Below, one piece after another: positions 1-6,635 of a DNA stretch of 9,631 bases. Within the stretch, counting starts at the first letter, position 1. The number at the start of each line of letters is the position of its first letter. Source of the stretch: Bacteroidales bacterium UBA6346 (GTDB lineage: Bacteria; Bacteroidota; Bacteroidia; Bacteroidales; UBA932); NCBI GenBank assembly GCA_002438905.1, contig DJSA01000149.1, forward strand, positions 2,632 to 12,262, in the 5' to 3' direction. Position numbers and translations under genes: made by a program. The notes below the pieces were generated by a model, which was not told the DNA's origin, did no database searches, and saw only the letters and a list, made by a program, of their open reading frames with translations.

Positions 1-87
1 CCGGAACTCCTCAGCCTTCCGCCAAATCAGGACGGCACACCGGCAAACATTCTCCCAGCCTTCGACGGGTTGGTCATCGAGGCGTGA
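1..87 (+). CDS. C-terminal tail of an unidentified upstream protein (partial)
   Basis: Frame 1 is open from the first base to a TGA at 85-87, giving the last 28 residues of a protein that begins outside the window. The tail contains LPPNQDGTPANILPAF followed by DGLVIEA. A hydrophobic strand of the form LPAFxGLVIE right at the C-terminus resembles the final strand of the beta-sandwich that ends many alpha-amylase-type or other glycoside hydrolases, but this is a weak resemblance and the family is not identified. It lies 34 bp before pheA on the same strand, and no promoter is visible in that gap, so the two may be co-transcribed. The coding call rests only on the open frame, the codon pattern and the natural spacing to the next gene. 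Confidence 0.45.
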   Translation, partial: PELLSLPPNQDGTPANILPAFDGLVIEA

Positions 88-121
88 CAAATCCGCAGGC
101 GTACAAAACATTACGAAAAAA

Positions 122-958
122 ATGAAAAGAGTTGCAATTCAAGGATACAGAGGCTGTTTCCACGAGCAGGCGGCACGGGACTTCTACACGAATGCCGACA
201 AAGACATTTCCATCATAGAATGCCCCACTTTCAGCGAGCTGTTCACGGCCGTCACGGAAGGGAGGGCAGATGCCATAGTCATGGCAATAGAAAACACGAT
301 TTCCGGAGGTCTACTGCCCAATTTTGAACTGCTCAGAGCCAACCCACATAAGATCAAGGGCGAAATTTACATCCCCATACATCAAAATCTCATGGCACTG
401 CCCGGGCAGGACATCCATGACATCAGAGAAGTGCGGACCCACTATATGGCGATCAACCAGACACGCCAATTCTTTGAACGTAATTGCCCGTGGATCAAGA
501 TGGTGGAGTCAGAAGACACGGCCAAGAGCGCGATTGAGATCGCATCAGGAAAAATTAAGGGAGTCGGCGCCGTGGCATCCCGTCTCGCGGCCGAGCAGAA
601 TTCCCTTGAAATACTTGCGACCGACATTGAGACCTACAGACAGAATTTCACGCGCTTTTTGGTCCTCGATGGCAGTATAACTGTCTCCGATGCAGCGATC
701 ACGAAGGCATCTCTCTGCTTCACACTTCCTCATAAGCCCGGTTCCTTGGCCCAGATTCTGACCATTCTTTCATTCTACGACATAAACCTGACACGAATTC
801 AGTCACTCCCCATCCCCGGTCAGGAGTGGCAGTATTTCTTCTACATTGACATCCGCTTCGACACCTTCGAGCGCTACCGCCAGGCCCTAGCCGCTGCACG
901 TCCGCTCATGAGGGATCTGAAAGTCCTCGGAGAATACCCCGCCGCACAGGGAATTTAA
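122..958 (+). CDS. pheA: Prephenate dehydratase with C-terminal ACT domain
   Basis: Converts prephenate to phenylpyruvate, the committed step to phenylalanine, in the cytoplasm. At 278 residues it is the stand-alone dehydratase without a fused chorismate mutase. The catalytic domain (about 1-185) starts with IQGYRGCFHEQAA, carries ENTISGG at 57-63 (family ENSxxG-like motif), and has the catalytic Thr-Arg-Phe in NFTRFLVL at 175-182. An ACT domain (about 195-270) begins with HKPGSLAQIL, where phenylalanine feedback normally acts. Some motifs are divergent: the usual SHPQAL-type segment reads THYMAINQ (106-113), and the ACT ESRP motif reads QSLP (227-230). The ATG at 122 follows an A-rich stretch with no Shine-Dalgarno, as is normal in Bacteroidetes. 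The usual partners (aminotransferase, DAHP synthase, tyrA) are not next to it on the visible side. The family assignment is firm. Confidence 0.95.
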   Translation: MKRVAIQGYRGCFHEQAARDFYTNADKDISIIECPTFSELFTAVTEGRADAIVMAIENTISGGLLPNFELLRANPHKIKGEIYIPIHQNLMALPGQDIHDIREVRTHYMAINQTRQFFERNCPWIKMVESEDTAKSAIEIASGKIKGVGAVASRLAAEQNSLEILATDIETYRQNFTRFLVLDGSITVSDAAITKASLCFTLPHKPGSLAQILTILSFYDINLTRIQSLPIPGQEWQYFFYIDIRFDTFERYRQALAAARPLMRDLKVLGEYPAAQGI

Positions 959-1006
959 CAATTTGTTAACAACTTTTTCTTATTATTGGCAAAAAATTAT
1001 AGTGAT

Positions 1007-2014
1007 ATGGAATATATTATATTGATTCTGTCGCTTGCCGGGATTGTGCTCGGAGCGGATTTTCTTGTGAACGGAGCCGTCGTAGTGGCGAAAAAGTGCA
1101 GGGTGTCGAGTTTTGTCATAGGTGCCGTCATTGTAGGAATCGGCACATCGCTGCCGGAACTTGTGGTAAGTACGGTAGGCGCAATCGGGGGAAATTCTGA
1201 AGTCGCGATTGGAAATGTCGTAGGCTCAAATATATTCAATGTCTTCGCCATACTCGGACTTACGGCATTGTTCTCCCCAGTTGCGGTATCACGGGAAAAC
1301 ATGAAGTTCGAAATTCCATTCTGCATCGGGGTTTCCGTTCTGTTGATGCTGCTGGTCTACAACTTCTTTGTTGGCGGAGAACCGCTGCTTGGTCGTTTGG
1401 ACGGCGCTGTGTTGCTGGTTTTCTTCGCCGCATTCATGGCTATCTCACTTAGGCGCGGCAAGGCAGGGTCCAGGGCCGAGACTTCGGATACGATGGAGAA
1501 TGCGGAGCCGGAGGTGAGATCCACAGACGATAAGATCATCAAAAAAGAAAACTGGCGTCAAAGCATGTGGTTTGCAGTTCTAAGTATACTCGGAGGTCTC
1601 GCGGCATTGATAGTAAGTTCCAATTTCTTTGTTGACGAAGCCGTTGCCATTGCAAAGAAGCTCGGGGTCAGCGATGCATTCATCTCCATAACCCTTCTCG
1701 CCTGCGGAACTTCGCTCCCAGAGCTTGCGGCTTCGATAACTGCAGCCCTGAAGAAGGACACAGACATGGCATTGGGTAACATCATCGGCTCCAACATCTT
1801 CAACGCGACGATGATTCTTGGCACAGCATCTCTAATTACGCCGCTGAACACCGGCAAAATAGGACTCGTGGACTATGCCGCTATGATTCTCGCTGCCGTA
1901 CTCCCGCTGCTTTTCGGATTCCGAGGCAAAATCAACCGTGCAGAAGCTGTGATAATGCTTCTGTGCTACGCGGCATACACTTGGTACATCGTGACTTACG
2001 TAATGGCCATCTAA
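1007..2014 (+). CDS. CaCA-family Na+/Ca2+-type cation exchanger
   Basis: Inner-membrane antiporter of the calcium/cation antiporter superfamily (YrbG-like), expected to export Ca2+ in exchange for Na+ or another monovalent cation. The two inverted alpha-repeats that form the ion site are plain: GTSLPELVVS at 46-55 with GNVVGSNIFN at 69-78, and GTSLPELAAS at 234-243 with GNIIGSNIFN at 257-266. The conserved Glu of each GTSLPE is present. About ten hydrophobic segments are split by a charged, presumably cytoplasmic, linker at about 149-185. I start at the ATG at 1007 (335 residues) because the first membrane segment begins directly there; an in-frame TTG at 986 would add seven polar residues. 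It lies 48 bp after pheA on the same strand with no strong promoter between, so read-through is likely. Ion specificity cannot be read from sequence. Confidence 0.92.
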   Translation: MEYIILILSLAGIVLGADFLVNGAVVVAKKCRVSSFVIGAVIVGIGTSLPELVVSTVGAIGGNSEVAIGNVVGSNIFNVFAILGLTALFSPVAVSRENMKFEIPFCIGVSVLLMLLVYNFFVGGEPLLGRLDGAVLLVFFAAFMAISLRRGKAGSRAETSDTMENAEPEVRSTDDKIIKKENWRQSMWFAVLSILGGLAALIVSSNFFVDEAVAIAKKLGVSDAFISITLLACGTSLPELAASITAALKKDTDMALGNIIGSNIFNATMILGTASLITPLNTGKIGLVDYAAMILAAVLPLLFGFRGKINRAEAVIMLLCYAAYTWYIVTYVMAI

Positions 2015-2023
2015 GAAGCAACG

Positions 2024-3514
2024 TCAGAAAGTAAACTTCACCATACACTGAACGCGGTGGCTGTACACCCAATGAAGCCCCTCTGTGGCAAGTCCTCTGG
2101 AATTGTAGTACTTTTTGATGACTATCTTGTCGTCTGTGCCCTTTGACTCCATCTCTTTTGGGGTGCCGAACTGCGCACCGGAGAACTCGTAGTCGAGTCC
2201 GATGGAGAGCTTGCCGAAATTGCAGACGAGAGCTGGGCAGATTCGGTAGAGCTGGTTTAGATTCTTGAAGCTGTTCTTGGCAAAATAGAAGTCAGATTCC
2301 AGAACGGAGCCATCGCCCGAAGCGCTATAGAGGTCTTCTGAAGTTCCGAAATTCTTGTAATATCCGACCATCAGCATCGGTACCCACTTCTTTCCGTAAG
2401 AAACTGTGAACCATGATGAAGATGAACGTGTCGGGGTGTATTCGTAGTGGCCGTCCTGCCCTTCGCCATCGAATTTCTTCGTAATGCCGTAGCCGCCCTG
2501 AATGTTGAAATGTTCGCCGGCCTGAGCGTAGATTGTCTTCGCCTTGAGAGCCAGCTTGCCTTTGACATACTGCATATAGACAAAGGGAGAGGCAGTGGTT
2601 ATGCGGTCTGAGACCTTCACCGTTGTTGATTTCCAAACCGGCTCCGATGCGCCTTCCGGAGTCTCGTAGAATCCGCCCTTTCCGGTTGTACGCGGCTTGA
2701 TACTTAGCACATCCACACCGGCTCTTGCCAACCACCCGCCGAACTTGAGAGTGGCGCCGAGGTATGCCTCCGGGGTGTAGCCGTACTTCATGTAGTTTGC
2801 CGAGGCGCCGTCAGGACCGGTCGAGGTGTACTGCATTTGCCACAGAGCCGAGGCTGTAAGCGTGAAATGCTCTCCAAGGGCGGCATCCATCGTCAACTGA
2901 GGCGTGCGGCTGAACGGGCCAAAAGGGGTGCCAACCTCAAGCGTGAACACCGGGCACAGGTCAGCCGCCATCGGATGCCATGCCTGCCCTATCTTGATCC
3001 CGACGTTTGCCCGATGCCCACCGGAGATCGGAAGGTCCTTCCACCCGAGGGTAAGATATGCCTGACGAAGACGAAGGGTAGCCGTGCCCGTCACCCCGGA
3101 AAGCCCGGCATAGAAGTCCGCCTCAATCTTCGCACCCATAGACGTGCGCCCAATCCGATAGCCAGACACATCCACGCCTACACGTGAAGTAATAGCGAGG
3201 AAGCGGAAGGAATTTTTCTGATTCAAATCCTCACCCGCGCCGTTGAGATTGCGATCCTTGGGCAGATAGAAAAACAAATCGCCAGTACCTGCCACCGACT
3301 CGCGGGAATCGTATGTCATATAATTACGGACGAATCCGTAGAATTTATAATGGTTCTGGAGATGCTCCTTCACAGCCCCGCCCTTCGGCTCAGCCTTAAC
3401 ATCATCAACACGAGCGGGGTCCGAAGCACCATCACCGCCAACCGCAGCAATGGCACTTGCTGAAACGCTCAGAAGTGCCATTGTGCAAATAATATTTGAT
3501 AAAATCTTTCTCAT
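2024..3514 (-). CDS. DcaP-like outer-membrane beta-barrel porin
   Basis: Probable trimeric outer-membrane diffusion channel. The protein has 496 residues from the ATG at 3514. It opens with a signal peptide (MRKILSNIICTMALLSVSAS, cleavage probably after AIAA near 24), then a short polar periplasmic stretch. From about residue 56 it alternates amphipathic strands rich in aromatics and glycine, such as YKFYGFVRNYMTYDS. It ends in VKFTF, a C-terminal Phe signal for BAM-mediated insertion. RLRQAYLTLG (148-157) followed by GQAWHPMAADLCP (176-188) resembles the DcaP porin family, whose Acinetobacter member passes dicarboxylates; family membership is inferred from memory of such motifs. An in-frame TTG at 3547 would place 11 residues before the signal peptide and is disfavoured. 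It lies 75 bp downstream of the DASS symporter on the same strand with no promoter seen between, so the pair are probably co-transcribed. Confidence 0.8.
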   Translation of the reverse strand: MRKILSNIICTMALLSVSASAIAAVGGDGASDPARVDDVKAEPKGGAVKEHLQNHYKFYGFVRNYMTYDSRESVAGTGDLFFYLPKDRNLNGAGEDLNQKNSFRFLAITSRVGVDVSGYRIGRTSMGAKIEADFYAGLSGVTGTATLRLRQAYLTLGWKDLPISGGHRANVGIKIGQAWHPMAADLCPVFTLEVGTPFGPFSRTPQLTMDAALGEHFTLTASALWQMQYTSTGPDGASANYMKYGYTPEAYLGATLKFGGWLARAGVDVLSIKPRTTGKGGFYETPEGASEPVWKSTTVKVSDRITTASPFVYMQYVKGKLALKAKTIYAQAGEHFNIQGGYGITKKFDGEGQDGHYEYTPTRSSSSWFTVSYGKKWVPMLMVGYYKNFGTSEDLYSASGDGSVLESDFYFAKNSFKNLNQLYRICPALVCNFGKLSIGLDYEFSGAQFGTPKEMESKGTDDKIVIKKYYNSRGLATEGLHWVYSHRVQCMVKFTF

Positions 3515-3552
3515 TCTAATTATACTGAGATAAAGGAATTTGAACAAGAAGA

Positions 3553-3586
3553 CGGATAACGCAGCAATCCGCTTCTTATTCGGATT
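3553..3586 (-). other. Two overlapping, mutually exclusive short hairpins between symporter and porin genes
   Basis: Read on the minus strand just after the symporter stop, AATCCG (3586-3581) can pair with CGGATT (3571-3566) across a 9-nt loop, giving a 6-bp stem. The same middle arm can instead pair CGGAT (3571-3567) with ATCCG (3557-3553), again across 9 nt, giving a 5-bp stem. No real U-tract follows either. They could stabilise or tune the intercistronic transcript, or be chance. Confidence 0.35.
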
Positions 3587-3589
3587 CCG

Positions 3590-5131
3590 TCAGAATTTAG
3601 GCAGCCCAATGAATATCATAATCAAATACAGCAGGACAATGCCCACGCCGCCGATAATCGCTCCCGTGAGCGCCATATCCTTCGTCTTTATGAGCCCGGT
3701 AGAGTGTGCGATGGCATTAGGAGGAGTCGAAATCGGGAAGAGCATGGCAAGCGAGCAGGTCACGGCAACGGTGACAATGAGCGTTGCGGCACCACCCATT
3801 CCCTCGAAGCCAGGTGTTCCGGCCATTCCAATCGCGACAGCGGCAAGAATCGGAATAAGAAGGGCCGAAGCCGCCGAGTGGGAGATGAAGTTTGAAAGCG
3901 CGTATGCGAGAAGGCTTGCCACGACGAGAACGAGCAGCGGCATCCACTGTCCGAACGGAATTGCCTCGACAAGATGAGTTGCAAGTCCGGTCTTATTGAG
4001 TCCAAGTCCAAGCGCGAATCCTCCGGCAACCATCCAGAGCACATCCCAATCAAGCGACTTGAGTTCCTTCTTGCCGAGCACACCGGTAGCGGCAAACACA
4101 CCGACAGGAATCATCGCCACCACATACGAATTAAGACCGTGGAGCTTCTCCGTCATCCACAGAAAAACTGTAACTACAAACGTGGCGACCACGATCCAAT
4201 AACTCTTGTCCTTATTCGGTTGACCCTCTATCTTGAGCTCAATCTTGTCTACCTTGAACGGGAAGACAATGAGAAGCATAGCCCATGAAATTAAGAGCAT
4301 TACAATGGCGAAAGGCACCATCACGGAGCACCACTCTGGGAAACCGATGCGGGCGATGGGCTCGAACGCCGTGCCGAGAGCCTCGTTGGCGGCCGCGAGC
4401 TTGCCGTTGATGGTCTCGATGAACGAAGGCTCGTTGAGATACTTCAGCGCGATGGTGTTCGGAGGGGTTCCGATAGGGGTTCCGATACCTCCTATGTTCG
4501 CCGCAATCGGAATCGCCAATGCAAGTCCTATCTTGCTGCCCTCGTCAGGAAGCGACCTGAGCACCGGGGCAAGGAACGCGAGCATCATGGCAGCAGTTGC
4601 CGTGTTGCTCATGAACATGGAGAACAGCCCAATGACCATAAGAAAACCGAGCAGCACCATCTTAGGATTGGTTCCGAAAGGAGCCATGAGGATGCGTGCG
4701 AGCTGCGCGTCAAGACCGACCTTGGTGGCACAGAGAGCCAGCGCGAATCCGCCGAGGAACAGCATTACCGTAGGTTCGGCAAATGTTGCGAGTATTGACT
4801 TGTAACTGATGAGGCTGCCGACATTAGCATCGGAAGCGAAGGTGAACGCCGCCTGGTCGGAAACGGTCAGGAGCATGAGCACGATTATCATCGTGGAGGT
4901 ACACCAGGTCGGGATGATCTCGAAAATCCAGAACATCGCCGCGAGGACGAACAAGGCAATGACCCTCACTTCCACCTGCGACAGAACACCATCGCCGAAG
5001 AAGAGGCTGTAGCCGAACGTGAGGTTTCCAATGGTCACAGGCTCAATCGGGAAGAACCAGAGGAAAGCGAAGAGTACTAGTGCAATCGGAAGGCACACCA
5101 CGTACTTTAGGTTGAGTTTCTTGTCACTCAT
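3590..5131 (-). CDS. DASS/SLC13-family sodium:anion symporter
   Basis: Inner-membrane Na+-coupled importer for di- or tricarboxylates or sulfate (INDY-like divalent anion:Na+ symporter). The protein has 513 residues and about 11 or more hydrophobic segments. Family landmarks are present in both repeats: SNT at 175-177 (FMSNTATAAMM), the loop GGIGTPIGTPPN at 214-225, a second motif at 413-418 reading SNFISH where the family usually has SNT, and the signature-like SLAMLFPISTPPNAIA at 460-475. The start is the ATG at 5131, followed by a short charged tail and the first membrane helix. No Shine-Dalgarno is seen. It has its own promoter at 5251-5280 and a long structured leader, and it heads a probable operon with the downstream porin. 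The porin partner favours dicarboxylates, but the substrate is inferred and not shown by the sequence. Confidence 0.92.
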   Translation of the reverse strand: MSDKKLNLKYVVCLPIALVLFAFLWFFPIEPVTIGNLTFGYSLFFGDGVLSQVEVRVIALFVLAAMFWIFEIIPTWCTSTMIIVLMLLTVSDQAAFTFASDANVGSLISYKSILATFAEPTVMLFLGGFALALCATKVGLDAQLARILMAPFGTNPKMVLLGFLMVIGLFSMFMSNTATAAMMLAFLAPVLRSLPDEGSKIGLALAIPIAANIGGIGTPIGTPPNTIALKYLNEPSFIETINGKLAAANEALGTAFEPIARIGFPEWCSVMVPFAIVMLLISWAMLLIVFPFKVDKIELKIEGQPNKDKSYWIVVATFVVTVFLWMTEKLHGLNSYVVAMIPVGVFAATGVLGKKELKSLDWDVLWMVAGGFALGLGLNKTGLATHLVEAIPFGQWMPLLVLVVASLLAYALSNFISHSAASALLIPILAAVAIGMAGTPGFEGMGGAATLIVTVAVTCSLAMLFPISTPPNAIAHSTGLIKTKDMALTGAIIGGVGIVLLYLIMIFIGLPKF

Positions 5132-5245
5132 CTGTTTATGTGTTTACTATTTTTATGGTCAATATGAGCATCCCCATATCCTGAAGGCAACTGTTCGAGG
5201 ATATGTGTCCGACAAACGAAAATTTGCAGCCCTCGTGGACATAAA
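5132..5245 (-). other. Structured 5' leader of the symporter-porin operon
   Basis: From the predicted start about 6 nt past the -7 box to the ATG there are roughly 114 nt without an ORF. On the minus strand this contains the right arm of the 12-bp inverted repeat (5231-5220). It also contains a perfect 8-bp inverted repeat, CATATCCT (5205-5198) and AGGATATG (5182-5175), around a 15-nt loop. The final stretch before the ATG is A-rich and unstructured. I do not recognise a known riboswitch. Confidence 0.45.
5175..5205 (-). repeat. Perfect 8-bp inverted repeat in the symporter leader
   Basis: CATATCCT and AGGATATG are exact reverse complements separated by 15 nt. The repeat lies 44-74 bp upstream of the symporter ATG, inside the predicted leader, so it can fold as an RNA stem. 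It has no U-tract after it, so it does not look like an intrinsic terminator. Confidence 0.6.
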
Positions 5246-5257
5246 GGCTGCAAATTT
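5220..5257. repeat. Perfect 12-bp inverted repeat overlapping the -7 box and start site
   Basis: AAATTTGCAGCC (5220-5231) and GGCTGCAAATTT (5246-5257) are exact reverse complements with a 14-bp spacer. On the minus strand the upstream arm contains seven of the eight bases of the -7 box TAAATTTG and runs toward the predicted transcription start. The downstream arm lies in the early leader. This placement suits either a repressor operator or a hairpin near the 5' end of the transcript. No protein can be assigned to it. Confidence 0.75.
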
Positions 5258-5281
5258 AGTCATTTTTTCCATAACGGCAAT
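5251..5281 (-). promoter_or_regulatory. Bacteroidetes-type promoter for the symporter-porin operon
   Basis: On the minus strand ATTG (5281-5278) serves as the -33 element. It is followed by a 19-bp spacer (5277-5259) and TAAATTTG (5258-5251), an exact match to the Bacteroidetes -7 consensus TAnnTTTG. Transcription should start near 5245. The element sits in the gap between metY and the symporter, as expected for a promoter of the latter. Confidence 0.75.
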
Positions 5282-5299
5282 CGCATTTTTCGATTGCCG
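5275..5299. repeat. Perfect 9-bp inverted repeat at the -33 region
   Basis: CGGCAATCG (5275-5283) and CGATTGCCG (5291-5299) are exact reverse complements around a 7-nt loop, CATTTTT on the plus strand. One arm contains the TTG of the -33 element. It also lies about 60 bp past the metY stop, so it could be the terminator stem of the met operon, but no U-tract follows on the minus strand. An operator role is the alternative. Confidence 0.65.
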
Positions 5300-5326
5300 A
5301 AACATTCTGTTCTCAACCTAGTTCTC

Positions 5327-5356
5327 CGGACCGCACTCCGGCCATTATCCGGTCCG
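5327..5356 (-). terminator. Hairpin directly after metY, possible terminator or 3' stabiliser
   Basis: On the minus strand CGGACCG (5356-5350) begins at the base after the metY TGA and pairs perfectly with CGGTCCG (5333-5327) across a 16-nt loop. The position fits an end-of-operon structure. The following bases (GAGAACTAGG) are not U-rich, so intrinsic termination is doubtful; a 3'-end stabilising hairpin is equally likely. Confidence 0.35.
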
Positions 5357-6625
5357 TCAAAGTGCCCCGCGAAGATCATCGATAAGGTCATCGACATTCT
5401 CCGTCCCGACCGAAAGCCTCAGCATGTTCGGATATACGCCGGCGGCTACCTGCTCCGACGGATTCAGCTGCGAATGGGTGGTGGAGGCAGGATGTACAAT
5501 CAAGGACTTGCTGTCACCGACGGAGCCGACATGCAGAATCAGTTCGAGACGTCCGACAAGTTCCGCAGCGGCATCGAATCCGCCCTTCACCCGGAAAGTG
5601 AGCACACCTCCGAAACCATGGTGAAGATACTTGCATGCAAGTTTATGATAAGGATTTGACTTGAGACCCGGATAATTCACGGATTCAACAGCCGGATGCG
5701 ATTCAAGGAATTCCGCCACGGCCAGCGCATTGGCGCAGCAGCGTTCGGCACGAAGCGACAGCGTTTCAAGTCCCTGCAGAAGCAGAAACGCATCAAAGGG
5801 AGACTGGGCGGGACCGATGTTGCGAAGTCCGTCAACCCTCACCCTCCCGGCAAATGCAGCGGGGCCGAACACATCCTTATATATGATCCCGTGATACGAC
5901 TCGGACGGAGCGGCAAGCTGCGGATATTTCTCTTTCGTCCATTCAAAATTTCCGCCGTCGACGACCACGCCTCCGAGAGTCGTCCCATGCCCGCAGATCC
6001 ACTTCGTAGCGGAGTGAACAGAAACGTTGGCACCCCATTCAATCGGACGGAAGAGATAGCCTCCGCAAGAGAACGTATTGTCGACGATCACACATATTCC
6101 CTTTTTATGCGCCATTTCTATAATGGGCTCATAATCAGGAACATTAAACGCAGGATTACCGAGATTTTCGAGATATATGGCCTTTGTCCTGCCGTCCGTC
6201 AAGGCTGCGAGATCCTCGGCGCTGTCAGACTTTGCAATACGGACATCTATGCCGAAGTCGCGGAGAGTCACCTCAAACATGGTGAAAGTCCCGCCGTAGA
6301 GATATGGCTGGGCCACGATGTTGTCTCCCGGACCGCAGATGTTTGTTATGCTGAGAAAGACCGCCGACTGTCCCGATGCCGTGGAAACCGCCGCGACACC
6401 ATTCTCCAATGCCGCCATCCTTTTCTCAAACACATCGGAAGTGCTATTCTGAAGGCGGGTGTAGATGTTGCCGGCACGCCTGAGTGCAAAAATATCCGCC
6501 CCATATTGCATGTCGTCAAAGACATATGCGCTGCTCTGATAGATCGGGACCGCAGTCCCCTTTGACACCGGGTCTATTTCCTGCCCAGCCCTCACTTGAA
6601 GTGTCTCGAATTTATATTTTTTCAT
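5357..6625 (-). CDS. metY: O-acetylhomoserine sulfhydrylase (O-acetylhomoserine aminocarboxypropyltransferase)
   Basis: PLP enzyme of the Cys/Met-metabolism fold type I family. It makes homocysteine from O-acetylhomoserine and sulfide in the cytoplasm. I start at the ATG at 6625 (422 residues), since MKKYKFETLQVRAGQ is the typical family beginning; an ATG at 6652 would add nine residues and overlap thrA by 17 bp. Visible features in this numbering: Tyr-Thr-Arg at 55-57, the cofactor phosphate loop ASGQSA at 83-88, the ring-stacking Asp in VDNTF at 182, and the PLP lysine in SATKW at 208. The extended lid after GGVVVDGG and the HPASTTHSQL region fit MetY better than the shorter cystathionine gamma-synthase. 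It is the last gene of metX-thrA-metY, 10 bp after thrA. O-succinylhomoserine use is unlikely given metX, though not excluded. Confidence 0.93.
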   Translation of the reverse strand: MKKYKFETLQVRAGQEIDPVSKGTAVPIYQSSAYVFDDMQYGADIFALRRAGNIYTRLQNSTSDVFEKRMAALENGVAAVSTASGQSAVFLSITNICGPGDNIVAQPYLYGGTFTMFEVTLRDFGIDVRIAKSDSAEDLAALTDGRTKAIYLENLGNPAFNVPDYEPIIEMAHKKGICVIVDNTFSCGGYLFRPIEWGANVSVHSATKWICGHGTTLGGVVVDGGNFEWTKEKYPQLAAPSESYHGIIYKDVFGPAAFAGRVRVDGLRNIGPAQSPFDAFLLLQGLETLSLRAERCCANALAVAEFLESHPAVESVNYPGLKSNPYHKLACKYLHHGFGGVLTFRVKGGFDAAAELVGRLELILHVGSVGDSKSLIVHPASTTHSQLNPSEQVAAGVYPNMLRLSVGTENVDDLIDDLRGAL

Positions 6626-6635
6626 CGTTGAAGAA

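Noticed and set aside
955..980. AT-rich inverted repeat TTAACA/TGTTAA with a 3-nt loop, followed by CAACTTTTTC, after pheA
   Set aside because: The stem is only 6 bp, mostly A-T, and overlaps the pheA stop. It is too weak to call a terminator.
962..988. Possible promoter (TTTG at 962-965, TATTATTG at 981-988) before the exchanger
   Set aside because: The spacer is 15 bp instead of about 19-21, the -7 box has one mismatch, and the start would be only about 10 bp before the ATG.
986..1006. TTG start adding seven residues to the exchanger
   Set aside because: The ATG at 1007 leads straight into the first membrane helix and is the natural start.
3515..3547. TTG start for the porin, 11 residues upstream
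   Set aside because: It would push the Met-Arg-Lys signal-peptide start inward; the ATG at 3514 gives a classical signal peptide.
4233..4805. A 190-codon plus-strand open frame opposite the symporter
   Set aside because: It is a mirror of hydrophobic codons of the DASS gene, with no own promoter or family resemblance.
5696..6565. A 289-codon plus-strand open frame opposite metY
   Set aside because: It lies wholly inside a well-supported metY gene on the other strand. Its translation is Arg/Pro-rich with no recognisable motif, as expected from a shadow frame in GC-rich codons.
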